A stretch of DNA of 64,000 bases from Gudongella oleilytica (lineage in GTDB: Bacteria; Bacillota; Clostridia; Tissierellales; Tissierellaceae). This document shows, in pieces, positions 44,865 to 53,300 of this stretch (the stretch's first letter is position 1; every line of letters starts with the position of its first letter). The stretch covers positions 1,488,001 through 1,552,000 of the forward strand of contig NZ_CP035130.1 in the NCBI RefSeq assembly GCF_004101785.1, written 5' to 3'. A program made the translations under genes and the position numbers. The notes below the pieces were generated by a model. That model worked only from the letters and a program-made list of their open reading frames with translations. It did no database searches and had not been told where the DNA came from.

Positions 44865-45555
44865 CTCCTACCTCCATAATCGGTTTAAGTTTAAATTCTA
44901 AATAATCACTGGATACAAGGTGCAGCGTCAATCCTTCAAGGTCTCCTTCTACAGAATACTTGTGCCCTTCTGCATGAAGATGTCCGTAAATACATACATT
45001 AACATTATATTTCCTCATGATGTCAACAAATTCATTTGGTCTTAGCTTATTGTCAAAGGGAGGATAATGGAGCATCACTATCCTGGTGGTGCAAGATTTG
45101 TCTATAGCCAAAATCGAAGTCTCCAACCTTGCCAGCTCCCTCTTGTAAATTTTCTCATCACCTTCATCAAATCCTTCCGAATCTCTGGACATCCAACCTC
45201 GGGTTCCCGCAATACCTACGTTATAATAATTTTCAGCAGTATTTCTCATAAATCGAATGGATTTTAACGAAAGACCATCAAGCTTTGACATGCTCTCCCA
45301 CCAATAGTCGTGATTACCCTTGATAATGAGTTTTTTTCCTGGTAGCGAGTCTATTAGTCTCAAATCAGGAACAGCATCCTCAAGTCTAAGTCCCCACGAA
45401 ACATCCCCTGGTATAAGAACGAGATCTTCATCTCCGACTTGCTCTTTCCAGTTCTCGACTATTTTTTTTTCATGGCCTATCCACCTGTCACCAAAGATAT
45501 CCATGGGCTTTTGTCCGGAATGATCCAGGTGGAGATCTCCAATAGCAAATATCAT
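44845..45555 (-). CDS. Metallophosphoesterase of the calcineurin-like family
   Basis: 236 residues. Dinuclear metal site motifs are all present: GDLHLDH at the N terminus, PGDVSW near residue 50, IKGNHDYWW near 78, MLHYPPFD near 165 and YGHLH near 197. Many Firmicutes have this single-domain protein, of unknown substrate. It begins 15 bases after the SbcC-like gene. Confidence 0.9.
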   Translation of the reverse strand: MIFAIGDLHLDHSGQKPMDIFGDRWIGHEKKIVENWKEQVGDEDLVLIPGDVSWGLRLEDAVPDLRLIDSLPGKKLIIKGNHDYWWESMSKLDGLSLKSIRFMRNTAENYYNVGIAGTRGWMSRDSEGFDEGDEKIYKRELARLETSILAIDKSCTTRIVMLHYPPFDNKLRPNEFVDIMRKYNVNVCIYGHLHAEGHKYSVEGDLEGLTLHLVSSDYLEFKLKPIMEVGDENNFG

Positions 45556-45570
45556 ATCAGCACCTCAGTG

Positions 45571-47934
45571 TTAATTAAGTTCAATTAGATTATAACTTTT
45601 ACCAAGCTTATCGAGCAAATACATTTCTCTTTCATGGCTGGTAAAGAGCAGTATCTGTCTTTCTCTTGCTTCCTCAATAATCAAAGATAATGAAGCCTCA
45701 AGCCTTTTTGAATCGTATTGTTGAAAGCATTCATCAAAAAATAAAGGGGTATTCCTTGGGACTAAGCTCTTTAGCATCCCAATCCTTAAAGCAAGATATA
45801 GTTGATCAGCAGTCCCTCCACTTAGATCGTCAAGGTTGAGAAGCTTGCCTGTTGAATCATCCATAACCCTTGCACTAAGCATTTTATCAATTTTTGCAGT
45901 ATTGTAGGTCCCTGCAGTCAGTATTCTAATAGCTTCACTTACCTCTTTGTTTAGGACTGGAGCAAAATCTCTATGCATTTCGGCAGATATGCTCTTTATT
46001 TTCGAGGTTGCAAGATCAATGGCTTTTTTCTCTATTTCAAGTTCGGAGAGCTTTTGCATGCAAAGATCTCTTTCCTCCTCCATCTCAATTTTATCCCCCA
46101 GGCTCTCCTCATACGCGATTATCCTTCCATCCAACTCCTTAATGGCCATCCGCAGATTTTTAAGCTCCTCATCAAGTTCAGACAACTCCTTCAGAACACC
46201 CTCCTCGTCAAAGTCCAAGGGAAGCTTTTCATTGTCCAGACTTGTTGCTTCTTCACTTTCTTTTGGAAGCAAGGCGATTTCTCCCTCAAGTCCCTTAAGC
46301 TGTATCTGTTTGTTGGAAATTTCTGCCTTCAATTTGCTGTGCAATGCCTTGTTTCTTAAACCAGTCTTAAACTCAAGTGTATCAGAAACCCTGTTATCCC
46401 GTAATATCCCTGCAAGTTGTTTCTCCAGCATCGACAGTTCTGTAAGCTCCTGTTTCCGTCTTTCTTCGATTGCCAGCATAGATTCCTCAAGCTCCATCCT
46501 TCTTAGTCTGTTTAACTCTAAAGATGAAATTTCGAGCTTTGCACTTTCGAATTCTTGCCAGAAATCCTTTAATGTGCTCTTGCCGTTCTCAGAAACGATT
46601 GCTTCAAGATCAACAATATATTGCAGTTTCTCCCTCAGTTCAGCAATAGACTTTGCTGATTTTTTCGTTGAAAAATAAAGGAGCAGGCCAACTATGAGGA
46701 ACAGTTGGATGAAGAGTAGCAAAGAAAAATTCCTTGTCTGAAGCAGCACTCCACTTCCAATGATGTAAATACACGCTGCTACTGTCAAAAATATTGAAGT
46801 GTTTCGTTTTTTTACCTCAATACTTTTTACTTCATACTCAACTGCTTCCCTCGTGGCATAACCGGCAGATGATTCAAGACGTTCAGCTTTGTGCCCATCC
46901 TCGATGATCTGCTTCAGCTCTTCTGTTCTTTCTTTGTTATCAGACAACCTTAATAATTGATCCTGTAAATTACCCCATTGTTCATCAAACCCGGATATCC
47001 TGTCCTTGGATAATCTGATGTCAGATTCGAGGCGATAGCATTCCTCAAGATCGTCCTCAACAAGAACACTATAGGACTCTATATCCAAGCATTTGAGCTC
47101 AAGTTCCTTTATATCCCTGACGATTGAATCAATTTTAGCCCTCTTATCCCTTCTCCTTATAGCATTGATCTGATCTGCCAGTGATATCAGGTAATTATAT
47201 CTATCTACCTTATGATCCAGCATTGTTGAAAGCTCCTGTCTCTGGATGGAGGCTGAATCATAGCGGTTCTTGATCTCATTGAGCTCGTTAAGCCGTTCTT
47301 CAATATCAGCCAGTCTTCTGGAAAGCTGACCGAACCAGGTCCTTGAGGTTCTATTGGTTCCAATATCAGCTGATTTCCTATCCAGAAGCTTTAAGGCTTT
47401 CTCCACCGAGATTGAATCATGTCCTGTTGCGGCTGCGTTGATCATTTTTTCCCTTATTTCCTCTGAGAGCCTTGAATCTGTATCAATTGCCCTTTGTCCA
47501 ACATAAATCGTATTGTAAAATATGCTGCTGCTGACTCCGATAAATTGATAGCCCGGCTGTGCTATTCTTCCAGACGGTCCCAGCCTCATTTGCGAGGTAA
47601 CATCCTCGCCAGTAGCTTCATCGATTATCCGCGTCATTTCTCTGCCCTTTACAAAACTACGATCGATTATGTATCCAACCCCATCCTTGATCAGAGTCAA
47701 TCTGCCGCCATAGGCTTCTCCGACCCACGGAGTGTATTTTGAATGCTCCGGATTATATATGGCAGACTTGACTCCCGGTTTCAGGAACCCGTAAAGCATA
47801 CCTCCAATGAAGCTATGGATGGTGGTCTTACCGCTTTCATTGAGACCATAAATGACGTTTAAACCTTCCTCAAGGCTAATCCTTTTATCCCTAAGCTTCC
47901 CAAAGGCTCTAATGTCAATCTCTCTTATCAGCAT
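45571..47934 (-). CDS. SbcC/YhaN-like DNA repair ATPase
   Basis: 787 residues. N-terminal ABC half with Walker A YGLNESGKTTIHSF near residue 30, long coiled-coil arms (about 190-640) interrupted by a hydrophobic hairpin (SIFLTVAACIYIIGSGVLL, LLLFIQLFLIVGLLLYF) near 375-420, and C-terminal half with signature LSGGTADQLYLALR and Walker B PLFFDE. The two central membrane-like segments are typical of YhaN rather than SbcC. ATG at 47934 follows AAGGAGG and overlaps the SbcD-like gene by 20 bases. Partner of that nuclease. Confidence 0.92.
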   Translation of the reverse strand: MLIREIDIRAFGKLRDKRISLEEGLNVIYGLNESGKTTIHSFIGGMLYGFLKPGVKSAIYNPEHSKYTPWVGEAYGGRLTLIKDGVGYIIDRSFVKGREMTRIIDEATGEDVTSQMRLGPSGRIAQPGYQFIGVSSSIFYNTIYVGQRAIDTDSRLSEEIREKMINAAATGHDSISVEKALKLLDRKSADIGTNRTSRTWFGQLSRRLADIEERLNELNEIKNRYDSASIQRQELSTMLDHKVDRYNYLISLADQINAIRRRDKRAKIDSIVRDIKELELKCLDIESYSVLVEDDLEECYRLESDIRLSKDRISGFDEQWGNLQDQLLRLSDNKERTEELKQIIEDGHKAERLESSAGYATREAVEYEVKSIEVKKRNTSIFLTVAACIYIIGSGVLLQTRNFSLLLFIQLFLIVGLLLYFSTKKSAKSIAELREKLQYIVDLEAIVSENGKSTLKDFWQEFESAKLEISSLELNRLRRMELEESMLAIEERRKQELTELSMLEKQLAGILRDNRVSDTLEFKTGLRNKALHSKLKAEISNKQIQLKGLEGEIALLPKESEEATSLDNEKLPLDFDEEGVLKELSELDEELKNLRMAIKELDGRIIAYEESLGDKIEMEEERDLCMQKLSELEIEKKAIDLATSKIKSISAEMHRDFAPVLNKEVSEAIRILTAGTYNTAKIDKMLSARVMDDSTGKLLNLDDLSGGTADQLYLALRIGMLKSLVPRNTPLFFDECFQQYDSKRLEASLSLIIEEARERQILLFTSHEREMYLLDKLGKSYNLIELN

Positions 47935-49012
47935 CAGAAGATCCTCCTTCCAAAAGAGCCTCAAGTCCCAAGTAAAGAGCTCTTCTTCCTACATCAGTTG
48001 CAATATCCTCTTCAGTGAATGATTTTATGAATGAACCTATTATATTCCCTTCATTCATTTCCAGAAGTTCATCCAAATTTATATCAGGACTCGATTTATC
48101 CTGGATCTCTATATGGTAGCAATCCTTTTCAAGCTGATCATATAATGCCTCAACATTAAAATGCCTGGGTGAATGCCCAGATAACAGGATTCGATGAAAA
48201 TCGTCTTTCCCTGCCCCAGTCACAATGTCTTTTGCAGTCCCATAAATATCACTATGGGTCATATCACCACTTAATTGGATATGGTGCAGATGAAATTCCC
48301 TTGTGCTAAATGGTGTAAAATTAAAGCTATTGGTTTCTCCGATTTCCCCAAGAATAAACCCTCTTCTCCCTGGCTCACCAAAGTCCAGACCCTCAAGCGA
48401 GCCGCAGTAGGCAATATTATGGGCTATAAACATTGGCTTATGTATGTGTCCAAGTGCAATATAGTCCATTTTCAAGGACTCCAGATTTTTCTTCTCAAGT
48501 ACCATATACTTACTTGTACTCATAACATCGCCATGCAGCATGAGAATATTATGGCAGCCATCGACCACCCTTATACCACTGATGAAATCAGACGTATCCA
48601 TAGATTTGATCCAGCTTACGCCGTGCACCGCAACGCCTATATCATCCAATCTTTTTGTTTCAACTTCCTTTCCCTTGAATACTGTGACATTATCGCTGAA
48701 GCTCCACCTGGATAGTATTGAATCTGAGGATAACATATCGTGGTTCCCTGCAATAATGAAAAACCTAACACCTTCAGCGGAACTAAGAATATTTGAAAGC
48801 CTTGCAATATCTCTCTGTGTAAAATTGTCTTCCTCAAGCAAATCACCTGAAATAAGGAATAAATCTATGTTTTCTTCAACAGCATATGAAACAAGCCTCT
48901 GGAATGAGCTCCACAGCTCTTCTCTTCTCTTCCTGCCTTTTTCTGGTCCGAAGGAGGTATTTGTGAATCTCAGTCCAAGATGTATATCGCCAGTATGGAT
49001 AAATCTAATCAT
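47915..49012 (-). CDS. SbcD/YhaO-like DNA exonuclease
   Basis: 365 residues of the Mre11/SbcD phosphoesterase fold. Metal motifs: HTGDIHLG at the start, ISGDLLEE near residue 55, IIAGNHDML near 88, MLHGDVM near 160 and ALGHIHKP near 188. ATG at 49012 follows GGGGGATCAA. The following gene encodes the ATPase, so the pair probably processes DNA ends like SbcCD. Confidence 0.92.
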   Translation of the reverse strand: MIRFIHTGDIHLGLRFTNTSFGPEKGRKRREELWSSFQRLVSYAVEENIDLFLISGDLLEEDNFTQRDIARLSNILSSAEGVRFFIIAGNHDMLSSDSILSRWSFSDNVTVFKGKEVETKRLDDIGVAVHGVSWIKSMDTSDFISGIRVVDGCHNILMLHGDVMSTSKYMVLEKKNLESLKMDYIALGHIHKPMFIAHNIAYCGSLEGLDFGEPGRRGFILGEIGETNSFNFTPFSTREFHLHHIQLSGDMTHSDIYGTAKDIVTGAGKDDFHRILLSGHSPRHFNVEALYDQLEKDCYHIEIQDKSSPDINLDELLEMNEGNIIGSFIKSFTEEDIATDVGRRALYLGLEALLEGGSSDADKRD

Positions 49013-49026
49013 TTGATCCCCCGCCT

Positions 49027-49959
49027 TCATATATTTCTAAAGGTTCTGACCTCCAGTTTATTCATAAGCCCCTTAATATCGGACATGTCGACCTCTCCAG
49101 ATCTTATGAAGCAATGTATAAGACTTGCTGCTGAACCAAGTCTGAAAATCGTCTCCTCATCATAGCCTCTTATCATTCCCAATGCCACTCCCGCGAGCAA
49201 ATAACCATAATTAGTATTACAGTGTTCCCTTCCGATTGAAGGAATATCTACCCTGTAGCCCTTTTCATCAGAAAGCACCAGGGCTCCCTTCTCTCTTAGA
49301 TCCACGAAAACATACTCAATGTCCTTATCCAGCAAATATCTGCAAGCCTTAATTATCTCAGAGTCATACTCAAGCTTAAGGTGAGTTATGTTCTCAAGAC
49401 TAGCCAGATCAAGTGCCATGAGGTAGGGAGAACCCTTCACTGCCTGAGCAGCATCTCTTCCCTTTAACGCTGCTAAGGATCTTCTTCCAAACTGTCTGGA
49501 CATTATGAGCATTTCCTCCAACATACCATCAGGAAGATTATTTGGAACAGTACCTGTGATACACGTAATTTCACAGGTATTAAGATTTTCTTTAAAATGC
49601 CTCAGATAGACAGCTGCCTCGTCCTTTGACAGTCTTGGTCTGATCTCAGAAATCAAAGTCTGCCCATCGCTATAGTGTATAAATAACTGTTCACCTGTAG
49701 ATTCCCTGATCTCAACAAAATCATGCTCGATTCCTGATCCATCAAGAAAATCTCTGACAACCTTTCCGGTATATCCTCCGGAGATTCCGCAAACCAATGC
49801 ATCCTCATTCATTATTCTCAGCATCAGTGCAAGCTCGATACCTTCACCTCCAGGAAATATATCTATTCTTTCAGGAGTTAAAGCTCCTGGATGGTCCTTC
49901 CTAAATGGAACTTTGATTCTTTTCCTTAAAACAGGATTTAAATCTACAGATAATATCAC
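49027..49959 (-). CDS. PfkB-fold sugar kinase-like protein lacking the catalytic motif
   Basis: 310 residues resembling 1-phosphofructokinase/tagatose-6-phosphate kinase. The N terminus MILSVDLNPVLRKRI fits the family and marks GTG 49959 as the start, eight bases after GGGAGG. The usual GGKG is GGEG (residue 38). The usual catalytic G-A-G-D followed by a helix with xAG is replaced by HCNTNYGYLLAGVALG near residue 252, so the base Asp is gone. It may be a pseudokinase with a binding role. First gene of the operon with the SbcD/SbcC-like pair. Confidence 0.8.
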   Translation of the reverse strand: MILSVDLNPVLRKRIKVPFRKDHPGALTPERIDIFPGGEGIELALMLRIMNEDALVCGISGGYTGKVVRDFLDGSGIEHDFVEIRESTGEQLFIHYSDGQTLISEIRPRLSKDEAAVYLRHFKENLNTCEITCITGTVPNNLPDGMLEEMLIMSRQFGRRSLAALKGRDAAQAVKGSPYLMALDLASLENITHLKLEYDSEIIKACRYLLDKDIEYVFVDLREKGALVLSDEKGYRVDIPSIGREHCNTNYGYLLAGVALGMIRGYDEETIFRLGSAASLIHCFIRSGEVDMSDIKGLMNKLEVRTFRNI

Positions 49960-49981
49960 AGTATACACCTCCCATTAGAAT

Positions 49982-50011
49982 ATTATACCCTTCACACAGG
50001 TGAAATGGCAA
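49982..50011 (-). promoter_or_regulatory. Promoter of the PfkB-like operon
   Basis: TTGCCA (50006-50011), 18-base spacer, TATAAT (49982-49987) on the minus strand. Its -35 box lies inside the palindrome at 50001-50028. Confidence 0.75.
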
Positions 50012-50028
50012 TTGGCATTGCCATTTCA
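50001..50028. promoter_or_regulatory. Palindrome between two divergent promoters (operator candidate)
   Basis: Arms TGAAATGGCAA and TTGCCATTTCA are perfect 11-base inverted repeats around TTGGCA. The left arm covers the -35 box of the minus promoter and the right arm ends four bases before the -35 box of the plus promoter. A dimeric regulator bound here could control both operons at once; none is encoded next to it. Confidence 0.65.
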
Positions 50029-50031
50029 GCA

Positions 50032-50060
50032 TTGAAAACAACTCTTTATAATTATATAAT
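50032..50060 (+). promoter_or_regulatory. Promoter of the ACT/1574-residue protein operon
   Basis: TTGAAA (50032-50037), 17-base spacer, TATAAT (50055-50060). The start near 50067 gives a leader of about 20 bases to the ACT gene ATG. Confidence 0.85.
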
Positions 50061-50087
50061 GAAGATGACTTACGAGGAGGGATCTGT

Positions 50088-50357
50088 ATGTATGAGGAGT
50101 ATGGCCTTTCAGGCCAATTATCTGCATTTGTACTTAAGTATGCCGATCAAAAGGGTATAATAAGCAAGGTGAGTTACATTCTGGCTTCTCACGATGTAAA
50201 TATTGCCAATATGAGAGTAGAAAGAACCGGCGATACAGCAGTCATGATATGTGAGGTGGATGGATTTTTAAGTGATGAAACATTGGCAGAAATAACCGGA
50301 CTCGACGAGATTAAATGGTATTGGAGCTATAAGCCTGATAAAAATTTTGAAAAATAG
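50088..50357 (+). CDS. Stand-alone ACT-domain protein
   Basis: 89 residues, essentially one ACT domain (QLSAFVLKYADQKGIISKVSYILASHDVNIANMRVERTGDTAVMICEVDG region, residues 10-60). ACT domains bind amino acids and control enzymes, for example in serine metabolism; the nearest look is the domain of L-serine dehydratase or SerA. ATG follows GAGGAGGG. It leads a plus-strand operon and lies 24 bases before the giant multidomain gene, so it may act as its amino-acid sensor. Confidence 0.88.
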   Translation: MYEEYGLSGQLSAFVLKYADQKGIISKVSYILASHDVNIANMRVERTGDTAVMICEVDGFLSDETLAEITGLDEIKWYWSYKPDKNFEK

Positions 50358-50381
50358 ATTCCAGACCTTGGGAGGCATTCT

Positions 50382-53300
50382 ATGAATATTAGAGAGAAGC
50401 TTGATGAATTCATAAACGGTATAGAGGCATTTGATTCTTTTAAAAGTTCTGATATTGGCTTAGACCAGACAGTGATAGAATATATTGGAGTCATTAAGGG
50501 TTTCCTGGATGGTTACAAGGTTATGGGAACTGATGAGTGGATCAGAACTTTATTTGACTATGCGGTTTCAAAATCATACCCCCATAAGAGAACCTCTCGA
50601 ATAGAACCGGAGCATATAGAACTCTACGAAGCTGTCCTGACAGGGTTGAGGGAGCTTAATGGTTCCTCGCATTTTGACTACACAATAACAGATGGTTCTC
50701 ATGAGTTCTATACTTTTAAGTCAGAATATGAAAGCCGCTTTATATTTGAGATGATGCAGCTTGATATGGCAGCCACAGGCCATAACACCATTGAGCATGT
50801 ACTAGGTGTTAAGGATGTGGCTATGCATGTTGCTCTCCAACTAAAAAGCCTTGGTCTCCCAATAGACCTGGGTGTGGTATTGGGTTCCAGTCTTGGCCAT
50901 GACATAGGGAAATATGGAGTTACCCAGCGTGAACAGCCAAGAGTACCTTATCTGCACTACTTCTATACAGAACAATGGTTCAAAGAACTTGGACTTGACA
51001 GGATAGGTCATATCGCCACAAATCATTCCACCTGGGATCTCGAGCTTGAGACTCTACCATTGGAGTCACTGGTTCTTATATACGCAGACTTTAGAGTAAA
51101 AAACAGATCCGTGGATGGGAGACTTGAGATGTATACCTACACCCTTGAGGAATCCTTCCAGGTCATACTCGACAAGCTTGATAATGTTGATGAAGCAAAG
51201 GAGAAAAGGTACAGGAGAGTATATAACAAGCTGAAGGACTTCGAGGAATATATCATCGAGCTTGGTGTGGACACAACTTTAAATGGCGGCATCAACCCCC
51301 GTGGCCAAGTGTATTGGAGCTTACTAAAGGGTGAGGATATAGTTCGCTCAGTCAAATATAAAGCCATAGAAAACAACGTATACCTCATGGCTAACCTTGT
51401 AAACCAGGACAGATTCCTGGAAATTCTGGAGGAGGCAAGAAGTCAAGCTAATTGGCGAAGACTAAGGCTTTATATTGAGATCCTCAAGGAATATTCCACT
51501 TATCTGACACAAAAACAAAAGATACTGGTGCTTCATTTCCTCAGTGACCTGATGCTCCATAAAGAGGAAGATGTCCGTAAGGAGGCCTCGGAGTTAATAG
51601 GTAGGATCCTGTCAAATTATGACGAGGAATACAGAAAAGAGCTGCCTGATTCAGTGGTTATGAATCGTCCGGATGAGACCAGCGAGATGCTTCTTGAAAA
51701 ACTGCTGACTGACCTTCTGTATCCCAGCTATAAGCTTGCCGATTCTCAAAATGAGTGGCTGTATAACCTAAAGCTCATAGTAAAATCTATTTTCGAGTTC
51801 TGTCACAGGGATAAATATCCCATATATTTCGATAAGCTGAATTCATTTTATCAGGAATGTGACAGTCTGACCCCAATTGCACAGTTTTATCTTGTACAAA
51901 CAATAAATTATCTTCCGCTAAGCAGCTTGGATGATGACAGAAGATCTCAACTATACAGGTATATCCTTAAAAAAATATCCTCTCCAAACACAAATATCCG
52001 ACTAAGTGCTTTGGACAGAACCTCTGAAATTATTACAAATTTTGCTGATGAGAAGCTTTTTATCCCTATAAGGAACTATCTGTCTAAAATGATGGAAAAA
52101 TCAAATATCCCTGCAGAGAATTATCTAAGATACATCCTGGCCATGAAGCTTAAGATGGACGATGGCGCGATTGCTGTATTTAGAGCAAACTACTATTCGG
52201 ATCAAGCAAATGTATCTGAATTGTTTCTGGAAAATCTAAAGACAGCAACTGGATGGACCAATAAAAAAATAAATATCGATATCCTTTATGACCAGGTAAG
52301 AAAAAATCCCCAGACGACAGGCATTCATACAGCCATACACTTATGCAATCTGTTAAAGGTGAGTGCTGTTGAAAGGGTCAGAAACTACAGTGGTTATACA
52401 TTGCTTAATATAATACCACTTCTATCGCTTGAGCAGAGGAACGACGTTGCCATTGAGTTATTGAGAGCTCTCGAAATGGACAGCTATCAGTTCACTAAGT
52501 TCATACCTGAGTACCTGGGACACTTGTTCCTGTTTCTTCCTCCGAAGGAGCTTGATGAGATCGTTGATGACCTCGAGGATAAAATCAGGGTTTCAAGACC
52601 CCAGACTGTCATTCTGTTATTAAATACTATTGGCACGGCAATAATTAATTACCCTATCTACAAGGATCTGTTCCCCGAGGATTTCAGCAGAAACATAACA
52701 AGACTTTACAGATTGCTTGGCCTTCTTCTCGTTCCAATATCATCCTATAAGGTAGAAATAAAAACAGAGGCCTTAAGGGTAATTTCATCGACAGTCTTTA
52801 ACTCAGACAGACTATCGCTTGAAGATAAATTTGTGGTCTTCAGAAGAGTAGGTAAAAAGCTGTTGACTCTAATCGAGGATGCACGGGAGAATGCATTTGT
52901 ATTTTACAATAATGCCGCATCCCTGAACCACATATACAGATTTATTTCTGAGTATGAGTTTGAAATAGGTGATATGGACATTGAATCTGAGGAGGATGTC
53001 GTATTCTTCCCTGGATCCTTTGATCCATTCAGCCTGAGTCACAGGGAAATTGCCAAGGAGATCCGTAATCAAGGCTTCGAGGTTTACCTTGCAGTTGATG
53101 AGTTTTCATGGTCCAAGAGAACAGAGGCCCATCAATTCAGGAGAAATATAATCAATATGAGTATTGCCAAGGAGGACGGAATTTATCTTTTCCCAAGAGA
53201 AATACCTGTAAATATCGGAAATGACCAAGACATGAAAAAACTGAAATCTATCTTTGGCAAGAGAGAGGTCTACCTTGCCGTTGGCTCTGATGTCCTGGTG

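Noticed and set aside
45947-46678. Long plus-strand open frame of 243 codons
   Set aside because: It is serine/leucine-rich low-complexity sequence antisense to the coiled-coil part of the SbcC-like gene, and has no ribosome site.
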